Counted from the stretch's first letter, positions 1 through 9,136 are shown. The stretch is DNA of 41,383 bases from Marinobacter sp. (GCF_014859525.1 NZ_JACUUB010000020.1:1-41383), one strand, 5' to 3'. Program-made: numbers and translations. Notes: generated by a model from the sequence alone, not told the origin.

Positions 1-51
1 GTCTCCCACCGGGTAGCATCCCACGCCAAGTGTCCGGTACTGGTGGTCTAA
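1..51 (+). CDS. C-terminal end of a probable universal stress protein (UspA family), partial
   Basis: Only the last 16 codons and a TAA stop are inside the window, read in frame 1. The residues end in SHRVASHAKCPVLVV, which resembles the usual UspA C-terminus (a helix with a basic residue, then a CPVLVV strand). The gene starts left of the window, so its length and any tandem Usp domain cannot be judged. The terminator at 76-104 follows 24 bases downstream. The assignment rests on this short tail only and could be wrong. Confidence 0.55.
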   Translation, partial: VSHRVASHAKCPVLVV

Positions 52-75
52 GAGCGCTCGTTGCTCCATGCACTG

Positions 76-104
76 AAAAGCGGAGGCCGTGGCCTCCGCT
101 TTTT
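76..104. terminator. Bidirectional intrinsic terminator between the Usp-like gene and potD
   Basis: A perfect 13-bp inverted repeat (76-88 against 91-103) with a GC-rich core is flanked by A-rich sequence on the left and a T-run on the right. It can therefore end transcripts from both convergent genes. It lies 24 bases after the Usp-like stop and 16 bases after the potD stop. Confidence 0.85.
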
Positions 105-119
105 AGTCAACCCGGACAA

Positions 120-1157
120 TCACCGGCCGGACTTGAGCATTTCCCAATACCTGGCATAGATTTGCAATGCGTCGTCACCAATGTCTTCCTGGAACTCGGC
201 GTTGACCATATCCTCTGCTGTCGGGTAACTGGACCGGTCGCTGGCTACCGCCTCGTCCAGAAGGTCACGACCGGCCAGATTCGGCGTTGCATAGCCGATA
301 TCCTCACTGATCAAGGCTGAAATTTCCGGCTGCAGTACAAAACGGATGAACTTGTGAGCCGCTTCCGGATTTCGGGCGTTTTTGGGGATCACAAAACTGT
401 CGAGCCAGGCAATAACGCCTTCCTCTGGATACACATACTCAAGGCTTGGCATGCTGTCTTTGCCCATCACTGCCTCGCCGTTCCAGATCATGCCTACGTC
501 GGTCTCACCTTCCAGGTACGGCATACGTGGCGCATCGGAATTGAACGTACGCACCGACGGCATCAATTCAGTCAGCTTTTCGTAGGCCTGTTCGATCTCC
601 TGAGGATCGGTGCTGTTACCGGAGTATCCCAACACGCGCAGGCCCACATGGAACACTTCGCGCATGTCGTTGGTTAGCATGACACGGCCCACAAAGCGCT
701 CGTCCCACAAATCTGCCCAGGCCGTCACTTCGCCTTCCACATCATCGGTGTCGACCGCCAGGCCGGTAGTGCCCCAAAGATACGGCACGCTGTACTGGTT
801 ACCGGGGTCGATGTCCAGGTTGACCAACTCAGGGTCCAGATTGTCGAAGCCTTCGATCTTGCTGCGATCAATCGGCATCAGCAGGTCTTCCTGGCGCATC
901 TTGCTGACGTAATAAGTCGACGGCACCGCCAGGTCGTAGGCGGCACTTTCATCCAGCAACTTCAGGCGGGCATACATGGCCTCGTTGCTGTCGTACGTGG
1001 TGTAGACCACCCTAATGCCGGTTTCTTCGGTAAATCTGTCCAGAACTTCCTGGGGCATGTATTCAGACCAGTTATACAGGCTGAGAACCTGAGCGTCGTC
1101 TGAGCTGCAGCCGGTCAGGCCAATCGCCAGCAAGCCGGCCAGTGCCAGTTTTTTCAT
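120..1157 (-). CDS. potD: Spermidine/putrescine ABC transporter substrate-binding lipoprotein PotD
   Basis: Periplasmic polyamine-binding protein of 345 aa that delivers substrate to the PotABC importer. The N-terminus MKKLALAGLLAIGLTGC is a lipoprotein signal with lipobox LTGC and acylated Cys17. The mature part has the PotD/PotF-like LSLYNWSEYMPQEVLDRFTEETGI opening region (shown from about residue 25) and the WNGEAVMGKDSMPSLEYVYPE segment of this family in its second half. I start at the ATG at 1157 rather than 1181 because AAGGAG sits just upstream and the lipoprotein signal begins there. The start overlaps the end of potC by four bases, so translation is probably coupled. Specificity among putrescine, spermidine and other polyamines cannot be read from the sequence alone. 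Confidence 0.93.
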   Translation of the reverse strand: MKKLALAGLLAIGLTGCSSDDAQVLSLYNWSEYMPQEVLDRFTEETGIRVVYTTYDSNEAMYARLKLLDESAAYDLAVPSTYYVSKMRQEDLLMPIDRSKIEGFDNLDPELVNLDIDPGNQYSVPYLWGTTGLAVDTDDVEGEVTAWADLWDERFVGRVMLTNDMREVFHVGLRVLGYSGNSTDPQEIEQAYEKLTELMPSVRTFNSDAPRMPYLEGETDVGMIWNGEAVMGKDSMPSLEYVYPEEGVIAWLDSFVIPKNARNPEAAHKFIRFVLQPEISALISEDIGYATPNLAGRDLLDEAVASDRSSYPTAEDMVNAEFQEDIGDDALQIYARYWEMLKSGR

Positions 1158-1924
1158 CGTTTGCTCCTTAACAATATCCATTGAGACAACATCAGCATGA
1201 CCAGTGAGAACACCAGTAACAGTGTACCCAAGGCGTTTACCTCGGGCTTCAGACCCACCCGTACCATCGAATAGATACGCAGGGGCAGGATTTCATAACT
1301 TGGGCCACTGACGAAGGTGCTGACCACCACATCGTCCAGTGACAGGGTAAACCCCAGCAGCCATCCGGCCAGCAAGGCCGGCATGATCACCGGAAGCAGC
1401 ACGGTACGGGTCATGATGAAATCGCTGGCACCCAAATCCCGCGCGGCTTCCGGTAAGGCTTCATCGAACCCGTTCAGCCGAGCCATCACGGTAATGACCA
1501 CGAACGGCAGGCAAAACGTTACGTGGGCCAGCAACAACGAGACATAGCCCAATTGCAGCCCCACAAGCAGAAACAATCCAAGCAACGAAATGGCCAGTAC
1601 GATCTCCGGCGACATCATCACCACGAACAGCATACCGTTCAGCACTCTTTTGCCACGAAACCGGTAACGATGCAGGGCCAACGCTGTGAGTGCGCCAATC
1701 ACCGTAGACACGGTGGCCGCAGACAACGCCAGCCAGAGTGAATTCCACATCGCCTGCACCATAGCACGATTGTTGAACAGGGCTTCGTACCAGCGAAGAC
1801 TAAAACCGCCCCACTCATAACCGGTGCGCGATTCGTTGAAGGAGAATACCACCAGCACCATTATGGGCACATACAGCAGCATATAGACCAGGGTCAGGTA
1901 AGTGCGCGGCAGCCAACGGCTCAT
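1154..1924 (-). CDS. potC: Spermidine/putrescine ABC transporter permease PotC
   Basis: Inner-membrane permease of 256 aa, the usual PotC length, with about six membrane segments beginning at YLTLVYMLLYVPIMVLVVFSF. The conserved cytoplasmic EAA loop is present as DEALPEAARDLGASDFIMTRTVLLP (about residues 154-178), where the PotA ATPase docks. The start overlaps the potB stop by four bases and the stop overlaps potD, as expected in one polycistronic unit potA-potB-potC-potD. With PotB it forms the membrane channel. Confidence 0.93.
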   Translation of the reverse strand: MSRWLPRTYLTLVYMLLYVPIMVLVVFSFNESRTGYEWGGFSLRWYEALFNNRAMVQAMWNSLWLALSAATVSTVIGALTALALHRYRFRGKRVLNGMLFVVMMSPEIVLAISLLGLFLLVGLQLGYVSLLLAHVTFCLPFVVITVMARLNGFDEALPEAARDLGASDFIMTRTVLLPVIMPALLAGWLLGFTLSLDDVVVSTFVSGPSYEILPLRIYSMVRVGLKPEVNALGTLLLVFSLVMLMLSQWILLRSKR

Positions 1925-2778
1925 ACGCCGTCCTCCCCGATCCGGCGCTTACTGAGCCGGTGGGCCAACATCAAAAACGCCATCGCAAGGGTCAGCATGA
2001 TGCTGGCCGCCGCACCGAACGGCCAATTACGGGCATCCAGGAACTGGTTCTTGATGACATTGCCGACCAGCAGATTGCGGGAACCGCCAAGAATATCCGG
2101 CACAAAAAACAGCCCCATGGCCGGCAGCAGCACCAGCATAATGCCGGCCAACACGCCCGGCAGGGTCAGTGGCACAATAACGTGGATAAAGGTAGACAGC
2201 CGGCCGGCCCCCAAATCATGGGAGGCCCGCAGCAAATCCTCACGAAGACCATCAAAGACGGCATACAGCGGAAGAATCATGAAGGGCAGTAACAGGTACA
2301 CCAAGCCGATAATCACCGCGCCCTCGGTGTAGAGCATCTGCATGGGCGTATCAATAACACCCAACGACATCAAGGCATTGTTAAGTAGGCCATTAGTGGC
2401 CAGGATCAGCTTGAGCGCGTAGGTGCGTACCAGGGAGTTGGTCCAGAACGGCACAATCAACAAAAAAATCAGCAGCATCTGGCGCTGTTTGGGCACTTTC
2501 GATAACGCCCACGCAAACGGATAGCCGATCAACAGGCAAACCAGTGTGGTCATCGCCGCCATGTACAAGGAATGCAGAAACACATCGAGGTACAACGGGT
2601 TGAACAGCTGCCGGTAGGCATCCAGATTCAACGGCAAAGAAATGAACGTAGCCGAATCCCGGGTCATCACACTGGCACCCACGACCAACAGGTTTGGTGC
2701 CAGCACCAGCAACAACAGCCAGCCCCACACGAGCACCAGCACAGCGGTCCGGAAGGGCTGCTGCATGGTGCTACGCAT
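1921..2778 (-). CDS. potB: Spermidine/putrescine ABC transporter permease PotB
   Basis: Inner-membrane permease of about 285 aa pairing with PotC. Several hydrophobic segments are visible, starting with the [20 protein letters not shown] stretch near the N-terminus. The EAA loop reads [19 protein letters not shown]. The open frame continues upstream to 2934, but those residues overlap potA and are basic, low-complexity antisense-like sequence. I therefore start at ATG 2778 (MRSTMQQPF), which overlaps the potA stop by eight bases. ATG 2766 is an equally possible start, since neither has a strong Shine-Dalgarno sequence. Translation is probably coupled to potA. Confidence 0.9.
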   Translation of the reverse strand: MRSTMQQPFRTAVLVLVWGWLLLLVLAPNLLVVGASVMTRDSATFISLPLNLDAYRQLFNPLYLDVFLHSLYMAAMTTLVCLLIGYPFAWALSKVPKQRQMLLIFLLIVPFWTNSLVRTYALKLILATNGLLNNALMSLGVIDTPMQMLYTEGAVIIGLVYLLLPFMILPLYAVFDGLREDLLRASHDLGAGRLSTFIHVIVPLTLPGVLAGIMLVLLPAMGLFFVPDILGGSRNLLVGNVIKNQFLDARNWPFGAAASIMLTLAMAFLMLAHRLSKRRIGEDGV

Positions 2779-3892
2779 CCGCCAGCGCTTCTTTTTCGGC
2801 TTTTGCGGCCTCTTGCGGCAACAGCCATTCCCAGCCGTCCACCCAGCTGACCTTGACCGGCTCGCCCAGGCGATAATCGAACGCGGGATCGTCTTCGTCA
2901 AAAAACTCCGAAGCCAGTACTTCGGTGCCGTCATCCAGGTGGATCACCGAATCCAGGGTACTGCCTTTGTAGTTCCGCTCCACCACTCTGCCGGCAACGC
3001 CGTCTTCGTCATCCGGCGCCAGCACGCGGATGTCTTCCGGGCGCAGCAATACATGCAATGGCTGACCTTCGAACACCTGAAAATCCGGTTTACGAAAGGT
3101 GCGCTTCAGGCCGAACACATCCACGGTAATGGTGTCGTCACCATTAACGGCATCGACACAACCCGCAAAGAAATTGGCCTCACCCACAAACTGTGCCGTA
3201 AAGAGGTTGGCGGGGCGTTCGTAGACTTCGCGCGGCGTGCCCAGCTGTTGAATGCGGCCATCTTTGAGCACCACCACGCGGTCTGACATAGACAAGGCTT
3301 CTTCCTGATCGTGGGTCACAAACACAAAAGTAATGCCCAGCTCACGCTGCAGACGCTTCAATTCCACCTGCATGGTGCGGCGCAGCTTGTAATCGAGTGC
3401 AGACAGCGGCTCATCCAGCAACAGCATTTTTGGCCGCTTGATCACCGCCCGGGCAATCGCAACCCGCTGCTGTTGACCACCGGATAACTGGTGAGGTTTA
3501 CGCCTGGCATAATCGTCTAGCTGCACCATCGCCAAGGCGGCGTTCACCCGCTGCCGGATTTCATCCTTTGGGCGTTTTTCCATTTTCAATCCGTAAGCCA
3601 CGTTGTCGAACACCGACATATGAGGAAACAGCGCGTAGTTCTGAAATACCGTATTAAGCGGGCGTCTTTCTGGCGGGGTGTGGGTCAGGTCCTGGCCACT
3701 TAGTGTGATGGTGCCCTGGTCAGGGTGCTCAAAACCGGCCATCAAACGCAGCAACGTGGTTTTGCCGCAACCCGAAGGCCCCAACAGAGTAATAAATTCG
3801 CCGTCGAGGATCTCAAGATCCAGCGAATCCAGTACCGTTTTGCCGTCAAATTGCTTGGAGAGATCGCTGAGGGATAGCAGTGTCTGTTTCAT
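2771..3892 (-). CDS. potA: Spermidine/putrescine ABC transporter ATP-binding protein PotA
   Basis: Cytoplasmic ATPase of 373 aa powering polyamine uptake. Walker A is GPSGCGKTT (about residues 38-46), the ABC signature is [14 protein letters not shown], Walker B is [12 protein letters not shown] and the H-loop is FVTHDQ. The C-terminal third ([13 protein letters not shown] and after) is the TOBE regulatory domain of this subfamily. Start chosen at ATG 3892 ([15 protein letters not shown]), with a CAGGG-type ribosome site just upstream. The frame extends to 3970, but those residues do not look like family sequence. First gene of the pot operon. About 150 bases separate it from the chemoreceptor gene upstream on the same strand. 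Confidence 0.93.
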   Translation of the reverse strand: MKQTLLSLSDLSKQFDGKTVLDSLDLEILDGEFITLLGPSGCGKTTLLRLMAGFEHPDQGTITLSGQDLTHTPPERRPLNTVFQNYALFPHMSVFDNVAYGLKMEKRPKDEIRQRVNAALAMVQLDDYARRKPHQLSGGQQQRVAIARAVIKRPKMLLLDEPLSALDYKLRRTMQVELKRLQRELGITFVFVTHDQEEALSMSDRVVVLKDGRIQQLGTPREVYERPANLFTAQFVGEANFFAGCVDAVNGDDTITVDVFGLKRTFRKPDFQVFEGQPLHVLLRPEDIRVLAPDDEDGVAGRVVERNYKGSTLDSVIHLDDGTEVLASEFFDEDDPAFDYRLGEPVKVSWVDGWEWLLPQEAAKAEKEALADA

Positions 3893-3993
3893 CGGCCCTG
3901 CCCAAAGAATGAGCGGCCTATTTTTCCAGAAACCGGGGTAAACAGAAAGGGGCGTCGGGATAATCCACAATCCCTGAGGCCCCCTGGTTTACA

Positions 3994-4019
3994 ACCCGCT
4001 ATGCATAGCGCAGGCGGGT
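3994..4019. other. Palindrome and hairpin between the chemoreceptor gene and potA
   Basis: A perfect 14-bp palindrome, CGCTATGCATAGCG (3997-4010), overlaps a 6-bp inverted repeat (ACCCGC at 3994-3999, GCGGGT at 4014-4019). There is no T-run, so it is a poor terminator. It could be an operator for the pot operon or a weak hairpin after the chemoreceptor gene. The palindrome is seen directly; its function is a guess. Confidence 0.4.
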
Positions 4020-4040
4020 GATCACGACAACCAAGGCAGG

Positions 4041-5717
4041 CTACACCTTAAACTGGCCTACCAGCTCTCTGAGCGTTTCACCCAGTCTGGCCAGTTCGTG
4101 ACTGGCTTCATTGGTCTGGGTAACACCAGTGTGACTGCGTTGAGCGGCATCAACGATGCGCACCACGTTCTGATTGATTTCCTCAGCAACCTGGCTTTGC
4201 TGCTCTGCCGCTGTTGCAATCTGGGTCACCTGATCATGAATCTGAGTAATCGACGTTACGATGGTATTGAGTGCGCCGGTAGCATGATTGATGCGTTCAA
4301 CGGTGGCCTCAGAACTCCTGCGCGAGTGATTCATTCGCTCAACCGACGCCTTCGATTCTGTGACAAAGCCATCAATCATCACACGAATCTGATCCGCAGA
4401 CTCCGCCGAACGCTTGGCTAACTGACGAACTTCGTCGGCCACCACGGAGAATCCACGGCCATGCTCTCCGGCTCTCGCCGCTTCTATTGCGGCGTTCAGG
4501 GCCAACAAGTTGGTTTGTTCGGTGACAGCGTGAATCACGTCCAGTACCTGCTGGATGTCATCCGATTTTTCAGCCAAGGCGTTGATGCTGACCGCGGTTT
4601 CTTCCATTTCCCGAGACAGTTGGTTGACCGAACCCTGAGCATTCGTGATGGTCTCGCCACCCTCACGGGCCATACGGTCGGCATCCGATGCGGCACCCTC
4701 CACTTCGTTGGCGTTGCCGGAAATCTGCTGGATGGTTGCAGCCATTTCATTGATGGCAGAGGCAATTTGATCAGTCTCTGAACCCTGATCCTGCACCGAT
4801 TGTCGGGTTTCGTTGGCGACACGACTCAGTTCTTCAGCGGCCGAGGCCACCTGATCGGTGGTGGCGCCCACTTCGCGCATGGTGTCCTGAATTTTAACCA
4901 CAAAGTGATTGAACCGGCGGCCAAGTTCCGCCAGCTCATCCTTGCCATCCTCGGGCAGCCTCTGGCGCAGGTCGCCATCGCCATCCGCGATTTCCTGCAT
5001 CATGTCGCTGACCTGGCGCAACGGCACGGTAACCGTTCGACCGATAACCAGGCCAATGACCAATGCAATCACCACCACAATCAGGGTGACCAGCAAAATA
5101 AACCCCATGGCAGCGGACATGGTATCGTCAATCTCTTGCCTGACCTCCGCCACGACTGCCTCAATGTCGGTCACGTAGACGCCGGCTCCAATCATCCAGT
5201 CCCAACCAGCAATGATGGTAGAGTAGGATATTTTCGGCTCCACCTTACCGGTGGCCGGGTTTGCCCAATCATAGCCATGAAAACCATCTTTCCCCGCTGC
5301 GGCAAACAGATCCCGCAACAGTTTCTGGGTACCCGCGTTTGTTGTCGGGCCTTCTCGGGAGGGATCCGGGGCGTAGGCCAGATTGTCCAGATTACGAGCA
5401 TAGGCAAAGACATAGTTGTTCTGCCCGAAAGTAATCGAACGCAGGCGCTGGCGTGCCTCTTCCTGCGCCGCAGGGCTCGCCAGCCCTGCATTATCTTTAG
5501 CTTCCAGCACCACGGAGCGAGCGGTTTCTACAAGATCCTTCAAGCCCTGTTTACGGGCATCAAGCAACTCCTCCTGCAACCGCTCCAGTTCAGCCTCGCC
5601 ATTAGCCTGAATCTGGCTGGCGGTGATCCACGCGATTGTTGCAGCCGTTATCAGTACCGGCACCAACACACCGATCAGCAGCCGGGTTCGAATTGTAAGA
5701 TTACTCATAAATGACAT
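4041..5717 (-). CDS. Methyl-accepting chemotaxis protein with single Cache sensor domain
   Basis: Transmembrane chemoreceptor of 558 aa. Order: TM1 (about residues 10-30), a periplasmic single-Cache domain (about 35-190, with the family pattern [13 protein letters not shown] and later [21 protein letters not shown]), TM2 (about 200-225), a HAMP linker ([26 protein letters not shown]) and the long signalling hairpin. The hairpin tip reads [40 protein letters not shown]. No C-terminal CheR-binding pentapeptide is visible (it ends VGQFKV). Start at ATG 5717 follows CGGAG; ATG 5708 and 5753 are alternatives. It is upstream of potABCD on the same strand, which hints at, but does not show, a role in sensing related nutrients. 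Ligand unknown. Confidence 0.93.
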   Translation of the reverse strand: MSFMSNLTIRTRLLIGVLVPVLITAATIAWITASQIQANGEAELERLQEELLDARKQGLKDLVETARSVVLEAKDNAGLASPAAQEEARQRLRSITFGQNNYVFAYARNLDNLAYAPDPSREGPTTNAGTQKLLRDLFAAAGKDGFHGYDWANPATGKVEPKISYSTIIAGWDWMIGAGVYVTDIEAVVAEVRQEIDDTMSAAMGFILLVTLIVVVIALVIGLVIGRTVTVPLRQVSDMMQEIADGDGDLRQRLPEDGKDELAELGRRFNHFVVKIQDTMREVGATTDQVASAAEELSRVANETRQSVQDQGSETDQIASAINEMAATIQQISGNANEVEGAASDADRMAREGGETITNAQGSVNQLSREMEETAVSINALAEKSDDIQQVLDVIHAVTEQTNLLALNAAIEAARAGEHGRGFSVVADEVRQLAKRSAESADQIRVMIDGFVTESKASVERMNHSRRSSEATVERINHATGALNTIVTSITQIHDQVTQIATAAEQQSQVAEEINQNVVRIVDAAQRSHTGVTQTNEASHELARLGETLRELVGQFKV

Positions 5718-5820
5718 GGTTCCGGCTCCGCAGCGGTTTATTAGCTGGCTCATTATCCAGAATTTCAGAACGCAGGCTGTTCCAGTTTGTAAACACCCAT
5801 ATACCTTTCCAATGGCCCTG

Positions 5821-5890
5821 TGATGTAAAAGAACAATAAAGTTCGATTAATCAGGCGCCTCACTTACATCAAGTAACGGCCGTCATGTAA
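5821..5890. promoter_or_regulatory. Repeated TTACAT/ATGTAA boxes in the divergent promoter region
   Basis: Between the divergent chemoreceptor and SixA-CHAD genes, TGATGTAA (5821-5828) is matched by its exact inverse TTACATCA (5864-5871). A further ATGTAA (5885-5890) forms a second inverted pair with TTACAT (5864-5869) around ACGGCCGT (5876-5883). Such arrays usually mark transcription-factor sites, but I cannot name the factor. Confidence 0.4.
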
Positions 5891-5898
5891 ACGACTTA

Positions 5899-5913
5899 AG
5901 TCTGTGTCAGACT
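5899..5913. promoter_or_regulatory. Short inverted repeat upstream of the SixA-CHAD gene
   Basis: AGTCTG (5899-5904), a three-base spacer and CAGACT (5908-5913) form a perfect 6-bp inverted repeat about 35 bases before the start codon. It could be an operator or a 5' leader hairpin. Function is not demonstrated. Confidence 0.3.
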
Positions 5914-5948
5914 AAAGTTTTATGTCCGCAAGGCTCAAAGGAAACAAC

Positions 5949-7307
5949 ATGAAAGACCTGTTTCTTATCCGCCACGCCAAATCCAGCTGGCAGGACGATC
6001 GGCTAAGTGACCAGGCTCGCCCTCTGAACCCAAGGGGCGAGCAGCAGCTGCAGCCACTCGCCCGCGCGCTGCAGCGTTACGGCGCCCTCACTGGGGAGAT
6101 TTATGCCAGCCCTGCCGTGCGCGCCCAGCAAACGCTGCAAGGCATTTTGCCTACCACGTTCCCGAATGACAGGGTCCATACCGATCCTGAACTTTACACC
6201 TTTGATCACCAGCGCCTGATCCAATGGCTGCAGAGTCAGGACAATGAAGTACAGACACTGGCCATCGTCGGGCACAATCCGGCTTTACTGGAATTCGCCG
6301 CCAAACTGGCAAAGCAGGCCCCATTTGAACTGCCCACAGCCAGCTTTATCCACCTTCGCCTGCCAATCCAGCACTGGTGCAAGGTTGAAACATCCAAGGG
6401 GCGACTGGAGACTTTCCTGACGCCAAGAGATTTCAGCTTCGAGGCCTTCAATCGCAAAAGCCCGAAACGGCTGGACACCTCCCGCAAGGGTAGCAAAGAG
6501 CCTGGCCCAGACATTCCAACGGAGCTATTACACCAGACCGAACGCCTGAGGCATCTTGAACGAGGAGTCATGCTGGGGTTGGATGACGAGTTTTTGCATC
6601 AATACCGCATCGCCCTTCGGCGCAGCCGTGCCATCGTGGAGTCGGTTGCCGACGTTACCGGGAACACATCGCTCAAACACCACCTGTCGCAACTGAAGCG
6701 CCATGCCCAAGCCACCAGCCGCTTGCGTGACCTGCACGTCTTCCGGCAGGATCTTCCGGTGTTGTGCTGTGACAACACTGAGCTCCACCTGCAACTGCAA
6801 CACTGGACCGAAAGGCGAACAGCAAAAGAACAGGCGCGCCTGGCCAAGCGGCTAGGCAGTCGGCGCTACCGTAACAGCCTGAGTGGCTGGGAGGATGAAC
6901 TTCAGTCCCGACACTTCCGGAAACTGATCGAGCAACTCAGCCGCAAAGACATCCGTAACCGTGTTGAACGCCAATTGAGAGCCTTCAATCGTAAAACCGC
7001 CGAGCTGCTGCACAATGCCCCTGACGAGTCTATTCACCGGCTTCGCAAGCATCTCAAACGTATTCGATACCTGATGGAGCTGGACGCAAAAAACTGGAAT
7101 TCTGCAATCAAGGTTCTCCGCCAACGTCAGGATCTTTACGGCCGCTTCCAGGATCTGCATGTTCAGATTGAACTGGTACAGAGCTTTACCCTAAATAATC
7201 CGGGGGTTGCCTCCACCGGTGCCCGGGAGCTGCTTGATAAACTGGCTCAGGACAAATCCGATGCCCGCCGGCTGATACTGTCTATCGGCGGCCTGAAATC
7301 CAGCTAG
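5949..7307 (+). CDS. SixA-type phosphohistidine phosphatase fused to a CHAD domain
   Basis: A 452-aa two-domain protein. Residues 1 to about 150 are a histidine-phosphatase-superfamily domain: FLIRHAKSSW carries the phospho-accepting His9, YASPAVRAQQT follows, and AIVGHNPALLEF carries the second catalytic His109. This matches SixA-like phosphohistidine phosphatases. From about residue 195 to the end is a CHAD domain, a basic helical bundle known to bind polyphosphate. Its repeated His/Arg helices are seen in FLHQYRIALRRSRAIVE, RLRDLHVFR and IHRLRKHLKRIRYLMELD. Start is ATG 5949 with AAAGGA nine bases upstream; the frame begins at 5922. No signal peptide or TM, so cytoplasmic. The fusion suggests linkage of phosphohistidine turnover with polyphosphate, which is inference. 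Confidence 0.88.
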   Translation: MKDLFLIRHAKSSWQDDRLSDQARPLNPRGEQQLQPLARALQRYGALTGEIYASPAVRAQQTLQGILPTTFPNDRVHTDPELYTFDHQRLIQWLQSQDNEVQTLAIVGHNPALLEFAAKLAKQAPFELPTASFIHLRLPIQHWCKVETSKGRLETFLTPRDFSFEAFNRKSPKRLDTSRKGSKEPGPDIPTELLHQTERLRHLERGVMLGLDDEFLHQYRIALRRSRAIVESVADVTGNTSLKHHLSQLKRHAQATSRLRDLHVFRQDLPVLCCDNTELHLQLQHWTERRTAKEQARLAKRLGSRRYRNSLSGWEDELQSRHFRKLIEQLSRKDIRNRVERQLRAFNRKTAELLHNAPDESIHRLRKHLKRIRYLMELDAKNWNSAIKVLRQRQDLYGRFQDLHVQIELVQSFTLNNPGVASTGARELLDKLAQDKSDARRLILSIGGLKSS

Positions 7308-7330
7308 CAACGCTTCCCGCTCCAAGATCA

Positions 7331-8104
7331 TCAGATCCTGACCAGCCTGGCTTCCAGCAACAAGTTAGGGCCTAACTTGGCCACTTTCACCCGATCGGGA
7401 TTCAAGCCCAGGTCTTCCAGGGTTTCCTGGATGCCATTCATGGCATCGTCGCTGGGGGCTGCCAGCAACAGCTCTTTGACAGAATCCGTCACCATGCGCA
7501 CCGGCACGGTCATGAAGTACACAGAAATCACCATCATCATCACTGGGTCGGCATAAACCGCCAACGATGACCACTGACTCCGCTCCAGCATCCAGGCACC
7601 GGCAAAACCCACCATGACCGCGGCACTCAAGGCGCTGTCCATCAACCATTGGCGCTGTTCCGCCAGCACCAGACCGGAGCTGTTGCGAACGCTGGACCAA
7701 CGCAGATACCCCCACACCAGCAAGCAGCCGATCACGTTAACAGCGCCGAACAGCATGGCCATATCCGCTGCAACCGGCCGGCCGCCCTGCCACAGCGACA
7801 CCACCGCAGAGGCCAGAGAAAGTACACACACCAAAGCAATCACCAGTCCCTTGACGGCAATGACCAGCGGTTCCACAGCACCAAGGCCAAACGGATAGTC
7901 CGCGTTAGCCGGCCGGCGTACAAGACGGGCCGCATAGAGTGACAACAGCGACAACCCCAGACTGACCAGCGAATAGGCGCCATCGAAAAGGATAACCATG
8001 GAGTCGACCCAAAGGCCCCAGCCAATGCCAGCCACCGCAAACAAGCCGGCACCGGCAGCAGATAATGTCAGCGCCATATTTTCCCGCGCCAGAGAAGTAA
8101 ACAT
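7331..8104 (-). CDS. Cation diffusion facilitator (CDF) family transporter, short form with altered metal site
   Basis: Inner-membrane protein of 257 aa with about six hydrophobic helices and a short C-terminal cytoplasmic part (about 60 residues after the last helix). Family features include the DGAYSLVSLGLSLLSLYAARL segment in helix 2, YPFGLGAVEPL after it, and YADPVMMMVISVYF in helix 6. The usual helix-2 metal motif (H/DxxxD) reads YSLVS here, and the helix-5 HxxxD reads QWLMD, so most metal ligands are missing; transport of Zn, Co or Cd is therefore uncertain. Start chosen at ATG 8104 because AGGAGG lies directly upstream; the frame runs up to 8212 but would cover the divergent regulator. 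Convergent with the SixA-CHAD gene and divergent from the LysR gene. Confidence 0.8.
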   Translation of the reverse strand: MFTSLARENMALTLSAAGAGLFAVAGIGWGLWVDSMVILFDGAYSLVSLGLSLLSLYAARLVRRPANADYPFGLGAVEPLVIAVKGLVIALVCVLSLASAVVSLWQGGRPVAADMAMLFGAVNVIGCLLVWGYLRWSSVRNSSGLVLAEQRQWLMDSALSAAVMVGFAGAWMLERSQWSSLAVYADPVMMMVISVYFMTVPVRMVTDSVKELLLAAPSDDAMNGIQETLEDLGLNPDRVKVAKLGPNLLLEARLVRI

Positions 8105-8197
8105 TTTGACCTCCTGAGAATTGCCGGCCATATTATCGGCACCATTCTGGAAGGGCGAGTCACTGAGCGACGGAAAACCCGGCGCAAAGAGTATCCA

Positions 8198-9084
8198 ATG
8201 AAAACTTCGCAAATTAAAATGTTTCTATCTGTCGTACGCAACGGCAGCGTCGCAGCCGCCGCCAGAGAGCTGAACCGCAGCCGCACCACGGTCAGCACCG
8301 TGTTGGCGTCACTGGAAGATGAACTGGGTGTGGCGCTGTTTGAGCGTAGCGGTAACCAGCTGCATCTGACCTCCATTGGCCAGTCCATTCTCACCGACTG
8401 CCGCCGCTTCGATCAGGTGGCCGGGCAAATCCAGGCCCGCTGCCAGCACCATCTCAGTGGTGTGGTGCCGAGTCGGTACTAAGAATCGCCCGGGACGACG
8501 CCATACCGGAAGATGTGTGGCGGGAAATTCTAAAGCGCCTGAAAGAACGCTTTCCGCAAACCAGCCTGTCGATCTACCTGGCACCCCCGCGAGAACTGCC
8601 GTCGCTGGTGCGTAATCAATCGGTGGATGTCGCTTACGGGCTAATGCCGGAGCTGATGAACGAAGGCTACCAATGGTTCCGCGAACTGGCGGACGTACGC
8701 ATGCTGACCGTTGCCGCGCCGGAACATCCACTTAGCCAACTCAAGCGGGTAACCCAGGACGATCTGATTAGCCATACCGAAATCACCATTGCCTACATGC
8801 AGGATTCGGTGTTGGTGGCCGACTCACCGGAAACCGCCAACTACCTGGCATTCACCCAATACGAGCTGATACGGGATGCGGTGATGGACGGCGCCGGCTG
8901 GGCTGATCTGCCGTTACCGTTAATTGCCGAGGCACTGCGAAAGGAACAACTGAAAACCATCCACCACCGCAGTGCACGCTGGTGGAAGGTGTTCAGCGCC
9001 CTGGAGTCGGAGCAAGCCCAGGGCGGCGCCGTGGTGGGCTGGCTGGCTGACGAACTTGAGGCCTATCTGGAAACCATGGCCTGA
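8198..9084 (+). pseudogene. LysR-family transcriptional regulator, interrupted by a frameshift
   Basis: The first reading frame (8198-8482) encodes the N-terminal winged helix-turn-helix: KTSQIKMFLSVVRNGSVAAA, then RSRTTVSTVLASLEDELGVALFER. It stops at TAA 8480 after SGVVPSRY. The next frame, read through about 8467-9084, continues as ESVLRIARDDAIPEDVWREIL and a normal LysR effector-binding domain. Joining the frames at about 8467 gives roughly 295 aa, the usual LysR length, so one base is probably missing near GTGGTGCCGAG. A separate GTG start at 8515 exists but would make only an effector domain. It is either a recent pseudogene or a sequencing error. It is divergent from the CDF gene and may have regulated it. 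Confidence 0.8.
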
Positions 9085-9136
9085 GACCAGTCGGTTGCAC
9101 CGTTTTACAAAGATTTTTCGTGGTGGATAACAGAGC

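Noticed and set aside
1..75. Possible end of a tRNA or other RNA gene at the left edge
   Set aside because: Frame 1 reads as a UspA-like C-terminus to a stop codon, and no tRNA arm or CCA pattern fits.
4800..5714. A 304-codon plus-strand frame opposite the chemoreceptor
   Set aside because: Fully antisense to the chemoreceptor coding sequence, with no start context or known motif.
8515..9084. Stand-alone LysR effector-domain protein starting at GTG 8515
   Set aside because: The preceding frame continues homologous sequence upstream of this codon, so a frameshifted LysR gene explains it better.
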